From assembly GCA_019323575.1 (NCBI GenBank), contig JAHWHB010000073.1, forward strand, positions 1-9,150: a stretch of 9,150 nucleotides of DNA. The letters are read 5' to 3'. Source of the stretch: Candidatus Woesearchaeota archaeon (GTDB lineage Archaea; Nanobdellota; Nanobdellia; Woesearchaeales; ARS49). Made by a program: the position numbers and the translations under genes. A model generated the notes under the pieces. That model did no database searches and was not told the DNA's origin. It worked only from the letters and a program-made list of their open reading frames with translations. Each line of letters begins with the position of its first letter. Positions within the stretch are counted from its first letter, which is position 1. Positions 1 through 6,025 of the stretch are shown here, one piece after another.

Positions 1-965
1 CGCCTCCTGCCGCTCCTATTTCAATTAATTCTTTGGGTGTTGTTCCTTCTTATCCTGGTGTTCCTTCTACTGCTTATTGTTCTGCGAATGTTACTGCTTC
101 CGGCACTATTGACAATGTTACTTTTTATGTTACTTTTCCTGATAGCTCTGTTGTTGTTTTGGGCTCTTCTAATGTAAGTGAGATTTTCAATTCTTCTGGT
201 TTTAGCGTTAGTGCTACTGGCAGTTATCTTTGCAATGTTACTGCTAATGATACTCTTGGCAACAGGGTCTCGCTTTCATCAGGCTTCTTAGGAGGGTATA
301 AAGGCGCGATTCCTATGAATTCTGGTTCTCCTTTCTATACTACCAGTCAGAATCCGAGGAATGGCAGTTATCAGGCTTGTTTGCTTTCTTTGATTCCTGG
401 TCAGAATTGTGATTCTTCTTGGAATGTTGTTGCGAATGGTGTTGTTGGTCAGACTTACTTGTTTTTCGCAACTTATACCGGCAGTGAGCTTAATACCAGC
501 TCGATTAATGTTACTATAACTGGAGGGCCTTCTCCTCCAGCTCCGTCCGGTGGTGGCGGGGGCGGTGGTGCTACTCGTATGGTTAATGTTCCCCCTCCTT
601 TTGTAGAGACGCCTTCCCCTTGTGTTGAGAATTGGGCTTGTGGTGATTGGGATGAGTGTGTTGATGGTGTTATGAAGCGTGTTTGTTTTGATTCTAACAG
701 GTGTAATTCTACTGTTATGAAGCCTTTTGATTCTCAGCCGTGTGTTGTTCCTGAGCCTGTTGTTGTTGAGAAGTCTATTCCTGCTGCGGAGTTAGGAGAG
801 GTCTCTGAAAAGAAAGCTCCGGTTGTTCCTTCTAAATCTGAGGAGCCTCAGCCGGCAATCTTAAAGGGTGTTTTTGTTGTGCTTCTTTTGTTTGGCATTG
901 TTTTGTTGTTTGTTGCTTTCTTTTTTGTTAAGCCGCCTTCTGAGGAGTCTGGAATGACCCCATAA
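1..965 (+). CDS. Membrane-anchored surface protein, C-terminal part (5' end outside window)
   Basis: The frame is open from base 3 to a tandem in-frame TAA TAA stop at 963-968, so this is the tail of a longer gene; the TTG at 33 is not a convincing start. The visible ~320 residues are rich in Ser, Thr, Val and N-glycosylation sequons (NVT, NSS, NGS, NTS), as expected of an exported archaeal surface protein. In order they show: Ig-like beta-rich segments with paired cysteines; an NPRNGSY...PGQNCDSSWNV stretch (about 350-440) of a type I associate with DPANN surface proteins; a Gly run (549-569); a six-cysteine module with W-x-C spacing reminiscent of thrombospondin type 1 repeats (about 621-755); a Pro/Val/Glu/Lys stalk; one C-terminal membrane helix (about 865-940); and a short cytoplasmic tail. 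It probably acts outside the cell in attachment or as cell-surface structure. The function is inferred from architecture only; no catalytic motif is visible. Confidence 0.8.
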   Translation, partial: PPAAPISINSLGVVPSYPGVPSTAYCSANVTASGTIDNVTFYVTFPDSSVVVLGSSNVSEIFNSSGFSVSATGSYLCNVTANDTLGNRVSLSSGFLGGYKGAIPMNSGSPFYTTSQNPRNGSYQACLLSLIPGQNCDSSWNVVANGVVGQTYLFFATYTGSELNTSSINVTITGGPSPPAPSGGGGGGGATRMVNVPPPFVETPSPCVENWACGDWDECVDGVMKRVCFDSNRCNSTVMKPFDSQPCVVPEPVVVEKSIPAAELGEVSEKKAPVVPSKSEEPQPAILKGVFVVLLLFGIVLLFVAFFFVKPPSEESGMTP

Positions 966-967
966 TA

Positions 968-981
968 AGAGTAACCACTCT
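968..981 (+). terminator. Small stem-loop just after the surface-protein stop
   Basis: AGAGT and ACTCT can pair around an AACC loop directly after the tandem stop codons. No T-tract follows, so it is a weak candidate for 3'-end formation or mRNA protection, and a 5-bp stem can arise by chance. Confidence 0.25.
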
Positions 982-1004
982 GTAGTAACAAAATAACCGT
1001 AAGA

Positions 1005-1012
1005 TTTAAAAA
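1005..1012 (+). promoter_or_regulatory. TATA box of the coiled-coil gene (leaderless)
   Basis: TTTAAAAA is centred about 27 bases before the ATG at 1035. Archaeal transcription starts about 25 bases after the TATA centre, so it would begin at or within a base or two of the start codon. No Shine-Dalgarno sequence lies between, which fits a leaderless mRNA and supports 1035 as the start. Confidence 0.6.
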
Positions 1013-1034
1013 GACCTCGCCAATAATAATATGC

Positions 1035-3635
1035 ATGGCTGATACTGAAAGCATTACTAAAGAAGAGCTGGCAATGCTTAATACTGGTTTGTCGCCCTCT
1101 GATGGAAGATACATTACTAATTTGAGTGATCCGAGACTGGCAGAGAGGATTAAAGATCCAAGTTTTCTAGGGCAGGTTCAGGACTTGTTTAGAAGAACAA
1201 GAGCGGGAATGATTGTTACAAGACAAGATATTGATAATGTGATGAATTTGATGGAGCCTACCGGCAGAACCAAGGTTGCGCCCAAGCAGGAAAGAGATAA
1301 GAAAGCAAAGTCATTGCAGGAGTTTCTCGAAGAAGCAAAGTCAGGATTAAGGCATGATCAAAATCTGACGCCTGATCAGGTTAAGGCAAGGATTGCTGAC
1401 ATCGACAGAAATGCAGAGCATTCTCTGATTGTAGCACCGCATACAGAAAGGATACGCAGGCTGCAATATGAACTTGGCCAGAGAAATACACAGCTGGCAA
1501 GAATATTAGGAGAACGAAAAAAATTCGTGCAGCAAATGACAGACATTTTTGGGCCTGCAATGGCAGATCGTTTAAGCCCAGCTAACATCGCAGATTCTAT
1601 TAAAAAGATACTCAAAAACAGGAAGCAGATTCTTGAAGACAAGGAAAAGCTGGAGTCTTTGCTGGAATCCGTAAAGAGTGACGTATCTGAAAATAGTGCA
1701 GCTCATCTAAAAGCCGTTCAAAAAGTCATTAACACATTTCTTGATACATTCAATCGATTTCCAATGGAGGAGGGTGTTTTTGCTTATAACATATATGGCA
1801 GACCGGTTATTAACTCTCTTTCTTCAAATGATGAGATTGTGCGTGTTGAAGGCAGTGTCTCTCCTCAAGTTGTCTTGAATAATGAAAATATGGTTTATTC
1901 GATTATTGAAAAGACACTCTTCCAGTTTGATAAACTTTTCAATGACACCTGTTTCAATCTGACTAATATAAGAGGAAGGGCTGACGCGCTTAAAGAAGAG
2001 CTTAAGAGAAGAGGGGTTTCAGAAAAGGATATTGAAATTATTGCAGCAAGAGGAGAATCCGTTCCTGTAAGAGAACAAATGGATTTTAGAAGGCAGGTTG
2101 ACGAGTCCCTTGAAAAAATGTCAGGAGAAGAAATTGCCGCATTATATCTTGCTCTTAAGAGGGATTATGAATCTTTGAAGGCTGATTTGGAAGTTGTTCA
2201 GAAGCAGAGGGCTGATTTGGCCGGCAGGAAGGGGGATATTGTTGCTGTTATCGGCGAGGTTTTTGAGATTGAGAAGCTTCTTGAGAGAGCAGGCAGGTAT
2301 GCTGGCTCTGTTATGGGGTCTGAAGCGAGCACTTCTAAGAGTATTGAGAGTGTTCCTCAGGTTTTGAAGACGCTTAGAGGCGCAGTTTCTGATGTTGTTG
2401 AAGAAACTGAAGCCCTTAGGACAAGAGTTGGTGAGAAAGAAAAGCAGATTGCTGAGCAGGAAGCATTGATTGCTCAGAAAGATAAGATGCTTGGCAGGCA
2501 AAAGCGGGTTAATCTTATTTCTGATCCTGTTTTGAAGAAGTTTAACTCTCGTTTTGCTAAAGTTTATGATGTTTTTACCAAGTATAGTGTTTCTGTTGGT
2601 TTTACTCCTGATGAGCTTCAGAAGGTTTCCATGCAGACTGAGGAGGGCTTCCTTGTTTTGATTAATAATTACTTGTCTGTTTTGAATCAGATGAAGAGGG
2701 CGGCAGAGGTTGTTATTGTTGAGCCTGAGGCTGATGCTCTTAAGGCGTTTGAGGGTTTTGTCAAGTGCGCTCCTGGAAGGGATGTTCATGCTGCTAAGAA
2801 ATATTTTGCTGAGTTGATTGACTCTGAAGCTGCAAGACTGAAGAAGATTGCCGATGCTAATAGGGTTCTTGTTCCTGCTCTTGCAAAGAATATTACTATT
2901 GACGCTTTGTTGGAGAATACTAAGTGCCAGGGTCTTGATGGCGAGTGCTTGCTTGCTTATGTTAAGCCTTTGCATGAGAAGGTTGTTATGCTTTCTTCTC
3001 TTCCTGAGAAGCAGAAAGAGATTGCTTCCAGGTATGGTTTTGATTCTTTTGATAAGTTTAAGGAAGAGGTTTACAGGCTTGCTGAGCTTGTTAAGGAGGA
3101 AAAGTCTGTTTTTGTTGATGCTAGGAAGCTTGCTTCCGCTGGTAAGGAGAAGCCGGTTAAGACTAAGGAGGAGGCTGTTGCTTTGGTGCGTAGGTTGAAG
3201 TCTTCTGTTGATGCTGTTAAAAGTGATGGTTACCAGGCTGACTTTTCAAGGAAGTATATTGAAAAAAATTGTTTGATTCCTGGGCTTGCTTATGAGCAGT
3301 TTGCTGTGTGGGTTATGGATGCTTATAATAGGCTTCAGGAGGCCGGTTTTGGTTCTAATGATGACAGGCGTATTTGCGGTATTGCAAAGAGGATTGATGG
3401 TTCAGCCGCTGATTACGATTCAAGTATAGCTTTGTTTAAGGGTTTTGTTGATGCTCCTGCTTTTAAGCAGTTGGAGTCTGATCTTGGTCATTTTGCTCCT
3501 TTGAAGGATGTTTTTGGCGATTTTGCTTCTGGTGCTGACTTGGTTAAGGCTATTGATAAGGAAATCAGGAACGCGACTAGTTATTTGAAGGCTGAGGAGA
3601 ACAGGATTAGTGCTGCGAAGAGATTGCTGGAGTAG
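1035..3635 (+). CDS. Large coiled-coil protein of unknown function (866 aa)
   Basis: I do not recognise this family. The protein is highly charged and almost entirely helical. Candidate coiled-coil stretches lie at about residues 137-165, 185-215, 365-400 and 450-490. There is no signal peptide or membrane helix, and no Walker A motif or other catalytic signature, so it is not an obvious SMC/Rad50 ATPase. A compact N-terminal segment (about residues 20-73, NLSDPRLAERIKDPSFLGQV onward) may be a separate domain. The second half is helical with scattered cysteines (KCQGLDGEC, NCLIPG). Start: ATG 1035, placed by the TATA box 27 bases upstream; the ATG at 1031 is in another frame. The gene ends 5 bases before the oppositely directed gene at 3641. 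Odd: base and codon use change sharply near 2160 (residue ~375). Before it the G+T skew is absent and codons are mixed (AGA, GCA, AAA, CAA); after it they match the neighbours (GCT, GTT, AAG, CAG). A structural or scaffold role is only a guess. Confidence 0.8.
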   Translation: MADTESITKEELAMLNTGLSPSDGRYITNLSDPRLAERIKDPSFLGQVQDLFRRTRAGMIVTRQDIDNVMNLMEPTGRTKVAPKQERDKKAKSLQEFLEEAKSGLRHDQNLTPDQVKARIADIDRNAEHSLIVAPHTERIRRLQYELGQRNTQLARILGERKKFVQQMTDIFGPAMADRLSPANIADSIKKILKNRKQILEDKEKLESLLESVKSDVSENSAAHLKAVQKVINTFLDTFNRFPMEEGVFAYNIYGRPVINSLSSNDEIVRVEGSVSPQVVLNNENMVYSIIEKTLFQFDKLFNDTCFNLTNIRGRADALKEELKRRGVSEKDIEIIAARGESVPVREQMDFRRQVDESLEKMSGEEIAALYLALKRDYESLKADLEVVQKQRADLAGRKGDIVAVIGEVFEIEKLLERAGRYAGSVMGSEASTSKSIESVPQVLKTLRGAVSDVVEETEALRTRVGEKEKQIAEQEALIAQKDKMLGRQKRVNLISDPVLKKFNSRFAKVYDVFTKYSVSVGFTPDELQKVSMQTEEGFLVLINNYLSVLNQMKRAAEVVIVEPEADALKAFEGFVKCAPGRDVHAAKKYFAELIDSEAARLKKIADANRVLVPALAKNITIDALLENTKCQGLDGECLLAYVKPLHEKVVMLSSLPEKQKEIASRYGFDSFDKFKEEVYRLAELVKEEKSVFVDARKLASAGKEKPVKTKEEAVALVRRLKSSVDAVKSDGYQADFSRKYIEKNCLIPGLAYEQFAVWVMDAYNRLQEAGFGSNDDRRICGIAKRIDGSAADYDSSIALFKGFVDAPAFKQLESDLGHFAPLKDVFGDFASGADLVKAIDKEIRNATSYLKAEENRISAAKRLLE

Positions 3636-3640
3636 AATTC

Positions 3641-4222
3641 TTATGCTGCTTTAGTTTTCATATAGCTTGCTACTACTTTGTCTATGTGGGGTGAGTTAGG
3701 GTCTTTGGCGATTTTAATTCTTAACGCGTGTATGTGTAGTTGTTGTACTGTTTCGCTTTCATATGGTACGAATACTGCGTCGTATCGTCTCATTACCTGT
3801 TGTGCTGTTTTTATGTCGCATGGGAGTAATGCTGCAGTCATCCCGTCTACTGTTCCTATCATTGATGTGCTTGCTATGTTGTTTGTTTTGATGTGTTCTT
3901 TTGCTTTTTCTACGTCTTCCGTCATGAATAGTACGTATGTGTTTTGTAGTTGTTTTCCTGTTTTTTTCCAGTATCTTTCTGCTGTTTCTAGCTCTGTTTG
4001 TGCTCTTTGCAAAAAGTATTTTTCCTGCATTAGTCCTGTTTCTGGGTTTATTCTTTCTGCTAGTTGTTTTCTTCCTTCCGGTAGCCTGTCAAAGTGCATG
4101 AATACTCTTCTGTACTCTCCGTTGGAGCTTTCGAGAATAAGGCTTACTGCTTTGAGCACCCGTTCATAGGGCGTTTCGCCTGTCAATCTTGATTCCAGGT
4201 TTGTTATTGGTAAAATATTCAT
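3641..4222 (-). CDS. Unknown protein encoded directly downstream of ftsZ (193 aa)
   Basis: I do not recognise this protein. It is soluble, mixed alpha/beta, with no signal peptide or membrane segment. Visible parts: an N-terminal helical region (ETPYERVLKAVSLILESSNG), a charged helical middle (about residues 65-90), and a C-terminal half with beta-strand-like stretches (TYVLFMTEDVEKAKEHI at 95-111, MIGTVDGMTAALLPCDI at 121-137, YDAVFVPYESETVQQLHIHA at 147-166). No nucleotide-binding or metal-binding motif is obvious. Codons end mainly in A/C, like the other - strand genes. The ATG lies 10 bases after the ftsZ stop, and those bases are all T on the coding strand, so there is no Shine-Dalgarno sequence. 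Translation may depend on ribosomes finishing ftsZ, or on an independent transcript. Co-orientation with ftsZ suggests a division-related role, but that is guilt by association. Confidence 0.75.
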   Translation of the reverse strand: MNILPITNLESRLTGETPYERVLKAVSLILESSNGEYRRVFMHFDRLPEGRKQLAERINPETGLMQEKYFLQRAQTELETAERYWKKTGKQLQNTYVLFMTEDVEKAKEHIKTNNIASTSMIGTVDGMTAALLPCDIKTAQQVMRRYDAVFVPYESETVQQLHIHALRIKIAKDPNSPHIDKVVASYMKTKAA

Positions 4223-4232
4223 AAAAAAAAAA
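4223..4232 (-). terminator. T10 tract between ftsZ and the downstream gene
   Basis: Ten consecutive A on the + strand give a U10 run in the ftsZ transcript, filling the whole spacer between the ftsZ TAA and the next ATG. Archaeal RNA polymerase terminates intrinsically at U-tracts without needing a hairpin, so this could end many ftsZ transcripts and lower expression of the 193-residue gene. Confidence 0.45.
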
Positions 4233-5300
4233 TTAAATCATCTCAATTCCAAGTTCGGAATTGAGGCGTTGTGCTTGTGCGCTGGGTCTTTTCGGGTCTA
4301 TTTTGCCCAGTATCCAGGGGCTGCTTACTCCTGTTATTATTGTCATTACCATTAGTTTTCCTTTCATGTCTTCGCTTACTCTTGCTCCCCAGATGACGTT
4401 TGCGTCCTCGTCCATTTCTCCTGTCACTAGGTCGCCTACTCTGTTGATTTCTTCCAGTGTCATGTCTGGTCCGCCCCATACGTGGATTAGAGCTCCTGTT
4501 GCTCCTTTGTATGAGATGTCGAGCAGCGGGTTTGCTAGTGCTCCTCTTACTGCTTCGTCTACTCTGTTGTTTGTGTCTGAGCTTCCTACTCCTATTGCTG
4601 CTACTCCGCCGTTTGTCATGATTGCTTTGACGTCTGCATAGTCTAGGTTGACTAGGGAGGGCACTGCGATAGTTTCAACTATGCCTTTTATCATTGTGGC
4701 TATTAGTTCGTTTGCTACTGCAAATGCTTGCTGGATGGGTAAGTTGCCTGCAATCTGTACTAATCGGTTGTTATCAATTACTACTACTGTGTCTGATACC
4801 TGTCTTAGCTGCTGCAGTCCGAATTCTGCTTTGTCTATTCTTGCTCTTTCTATGTTGAATGGCATTGTTACTGTTCCGATTACTATTGCTCCCATCTCTT
4901 TTGCTACACTGGCTACTACAGGCGCTGCTCCTGTTCCAGTGCCGCCTCCCATTCCTGCGCATACGAATATCATGTCGCTGCTGCGCAGGCACTCTTTTAT
5001 CTGTAATAGTGATTCTTGTGCTGCTTCTGCTCCTTTTTGTGGGAATCCGCCGCAGCCTAGTCCTCGTGTGAGGTCTTTTCCTATCATGAATTTTTTGTCG
5101 CCTTCAGAAATGTCTACGTGTTGTTTGTCTGTGTTTACAACGACGATTTCAGCGCCTTTGATTCCTTTTTTGTATAGCCAGCTTACCATGTTGTTGCCAG
5201 CTCCGCCGACGCCGATAACTTTTATGTTTGCTTGACCGAAGTCATAATTTTCTTGTTTTGGTTGTTCTTGTGCTAGTGCACTTTTTACGAGGAAATCCAT
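4233..5300 (-). CDS. ftsZ: Cell division GTPase FtsZ
   Basis: FtsZ is the tubulin-family GTPase that polymerises into the division ring at midcell. The 355 residues hold the full core: GVGGAGNN at 30-37 (nucleotide binding); VNTD at 55-58; the tubulin/FtsZ signature GGGTGTG at 118-124; TMPFNIERARIDKAEFGL at 145-162; DNNRL at 176-180; and the T7 synergy loop NLDYADVKAIM at 218-228, whose D220 and D223 correspond to the residues that complete GTP hydrolysis in the neighbouring subunit. The C-terminal GTPase-activating domain runs to about residue 332. A short tail ends in ELGIEMI, possibly a partner-binding motif like the conserved C-terminal peptides of other FtsZ proteins. Length is typical for archaea. 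The ATG at 5300 is fixed by a strong Shine-Dalgarno sequence 8 bases upstream and by alignment to the usual short N-terminal extension. It has a long structured leader and a divergent neighbour at 5621. Whether it is FtsZ1 or FtsZ2 cannot be settled by eye. Confidence 0.96.
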   Translation of the reverse strand: MDFLVKSALAQEQPKQENYDFGQANIKVIGVGGAGNNMVSWLYKKGIKGAEIVVVNTDKQHVDISEGDKKFMIGKDLTRGLGCGGFPQKGAEAAQESLLQIKECLRSSDMIFVCAGMGGGTGTGAAPVVASVAKEMGAIVIGTVTMPFNIERARIDKAEFGLQQLRQVSDTVVVIDNNRLVQIAGNLPIQQAFAVANELIATMIKGIVETIAVPSLVNLDYADVKAIMTNGGVAAIGVGSSDTNNRVDEAVRGALANPLLDISYKGATGALIHVWGGPDMTLEEINRVGDLVTGEMDEDANVIWGARVSEDMKGKLMVMTIITGVSSPWILGKIDPKRPSAQAQRLNSELGIEMI

Positions 5301-5308
5301 GTTCCTAT

Positions 5309-5315
5309 ACCTCCT
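5309..5315 (-). promoter_or_regulatory. Strong Shine-Dalgarno sequence of ftsZ
   Basis: On the - strand AGGAGGT lies 8 bases before the ATG at 5300. It is a perfect match to the anti-SD end of archaeal 16S rRNA and by far the best ribosome binding site in the window, where other genes appear leaderless, coupled or weakly provided. Confidence 0.85.
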
Positions 5316-5502
5316 TTTTTTGTGGGATTATGAAAAGGCTCTCCAGTTCTTTGTGGGTTTTGGGGGGTGGTTTATGGAAAGAAACAGTGGAGAGCCCGTT
5401 GATATGAACCTCTTTTTCCCGTTTGCATCAACTAGGCAGTCACCCGCCCAGTCTCATTTTTGACAACCAGTGTGCGAAAGTACCAATTGTCACATTTTTG
5501 TA
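5316..5502 (-). promoter_or_regulatory. Long structured 5' leader of ftsZ, candidate cis-regulatory RNA
   Basis: Between the inferred ftsZ transcription start (~5502) and its RBS lie ~190 non-coding bases with several inverted repeats. (A) TGACAA 5461-5466 with TTGTCA 5487-5492. (B) An 8-bp stem with two G-U pairs on the ftsZ strand, 5446-5453 with 5430-5437, loop of 8. (C) 5427-5432 with 5398-5403, sharing bases 5430-5432 with B, so B and C exclude each other in part. (D) A long hairpin: 9 perfect pairs, 5388-5396 with 5337-5345, continued inward after a 2-base bulge by 5378-5385 with 5346-5352 (seven more pairs, one bulged base). The loop of D is very C-rich on the ftsZ strand. I could not match the whole to a known riboswitch or RNA family. 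Inner stem A (GTGC-GAAA-GTAC, 5472-5483) folds better on the + strand, so an RNA from the opposite strand cannot be excluded. Confidence 0.5.
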
Positions 5503-5512
5503 TACTAGCATA
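5492..5512. repeat. Direct repeat copy 1, over the ftsZ transcription start
   Basis: ACATTTTTGTATAC (5492-5505), then TAGCATA. It matches the copy at 5547-5560 in 13 of 14 bases and contains the palindrome GTATAC. It covers the position where ftsZ transcription should begin (about 25 bases past the TATA box), as expected of a repressor operator. Confidence 0.55.
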
Positions 5513-5520
5513 GACAAGGG

Positions 5521-5531
5521 TTATATTTAAA
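5521..5531 (-). promoter_or_regulatory. TATA box of ftsZ
   Basis: On the - strand TTTAAATATAA is preceded by CCGCAACC, a plausible BRE context. The predicted start is near 5502, leaving a leader of about 200 bases before the ATG at 5300. It sits between the two copies of the direct repeat. Confidence 0.5.
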
Positions 5532-5546
5532 GGTTGCGGTTTTTTT

Positions 5547-5569
5547 ACATCTTTGTATACCTAATCATA
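5547..5569. repeat. Direct repeat copy 2, abutting the TATA box of the divergent gene
   Basis: ACATCTTTGTATAC (5547-5560), then CTAATCATA. It lies 55 bases from copy 1 and immediately upstream of the + strand TATA box at 5572-5580, where it would overlap the TFB/BRE contact. A protein bound to both copies would sit on both divergent promoters. Confidence 0.55.
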
Positions 5570-5571
5570 AA

Positions 5572-5580
5572 TTTTATATA
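5572..5580 (+). promoter_or_regulatory. TATA box of the divergent 134-aa gene
   Basis: TTTTATATA, with transcription expected near 5600, gives a leader of about 20 bases before the ATG at 5621. Confidence 0.5.
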
Positions 5581-5597
5581 CTGCGTGTGTTTATCCC

Positions 5598-5610
5598 CCA
5601 CTGGGAGTGG
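5598..5610 (+). promoter_or_regulatory. Small hairpin holding the weak RBS of the 134-aa gene
   Basis: CCACT and AGTGG pair around a GGG loop. The GGGAGTGG half (5603-5610) is the only Shine-Dalgarno-like stretch, 10 bases before the ATG. If transcription starts before 5598 the hairpin could mask the RBS; otherwise it may be a DNA operator half-site pair or chance. Confidence 0.3.
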
Positions 5611-5620
5611 TTAAAGAACA

Positions 5621-6025
5621 ATGGTTATACTATATGATAGATTCAATTTGCCGGACGACATTTATGAGGTGATTTTCTCGACTAATCAGCAGAAGATTGT
5701 TGCTAAGGAGTTGATTAAGTTCATGGTTGCCCGCAAGGGTGAGATTTCTAAGACTGACATGAGTTTGTTTGCTACCCAGTTGCACGACGGGAAGTACGAG
5801 TGTGTTTTGGAGGAGGCTCCATATAAGGGCAAGCGTGTTAAGTTGTCTTATAACAAGCGTCAGTTTTACGACAGAATTCTTACTCCTATGAAGGCCATGG
5901 GCTTGATTGATTATGATTTGTATAAGAAGACTTACAAGATTTCTGCGAAGTTTTCTGTTGATTTGGCGAAGATTGGCAATATGTGGAAGCAGGAATTGCA
6001 GAAGTTGGGAGTTAGTACTCAGTAG
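5621..6025 (+). CDS. Predicted winged-helix protein divergent from ftsZ (134 aa)
   Basis: The family is not recognised. The secondary-structure pattern looks like a winged helix-turn-helix: helix 1 at about residues 22-39 (NQQKIVAKELIKFMVARKG), helix 2 at about 42-54 (ISKTDMSLFATQL), a recognition-type helix at about 80-95 (FYDRILTPMKAMGLI), then a beta wing (DYDLYKKTYKIS) and a C-terminal helix. The protein is small, basic and soluble, as expected of a DNA-binding regulator. It begins with ATG preceded by a weak GGGAGTGG site. It is transcribed away from ftsZ and shares the intergenic region with its paired direct repeats, so it could control ftsZ and itself; this is inference from position. 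Its last 14 bases overlap the end of the convergent gene at 6012. Codons end mostly in T/G, like the other + strand genes. It could instead be a structural nucleic-acid-binding protein. Confidence 0.7.
   Translation: MVILYDRFNLPDDIYEVIFSTNQQKIVAKELIKFMVARKGEISKTDMSLFATQLHDGKYECVLEEAPYKGKRVKLSYNKRQFYDRILTPMKAMGLIDYDLYKKTYKISAKFSVDLAKIGNMWKQELQKLGVSTQ

Noticed and set aside
33..35. TTG start for the surface protein
   Set aside because: The frame is open to the window edge with no RBS before 33, and the residues upstream continue the same Pro/Ala-rich style, so the gene begins outside.
2142..2975. 277-residue open frame on the - strand inside the coiled-coil gene
   Set aside because: It is antisense to a well-supported frame; its Leu/Asn/Ser-rich translation reflects the reverse complement of GCT/CTT/GTT-rich codons, and no start signal precedes it.
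3678..4169. 163-residue + strand frame opposite the 193-residue gene
   Set aside because: Cys/Ser/Phe-rich low-complexity translation without RBS; the - strand frame has strand-typical codons and sits behind ftsZ.
4648..5235. 195-residue + strand frame opposite ftsZ
   Set aside because: ftsZ has all signature motifs on the other strand; the opposite frame stays open only because A/C-ending codons rarely give stops in reverse.
5355..5370. G-quadruplex on the + strand
   Set aside because: Only two runs reach three or more G; a stable four-tract quadruplex would need two-G tracts and is not convincing.
5337..5396. Long hairpin considered as a bacterial-type terminator
   Set aside because: The loop is ~25 bases and only TTTT follows on the ftsZ strand; it lies before, not after, a gene, so a leader element fits better.
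5398..5492. tRNA, SRP RNA, RNase P RNA, or a known riboswitch (TPP, cobalamin, fluoride, ZTP)
   Set aside because: Short resemblances only (GAAA tetraloop, GGGTGACTG); no T-loop, no conserved core or correct order of motifs was found.
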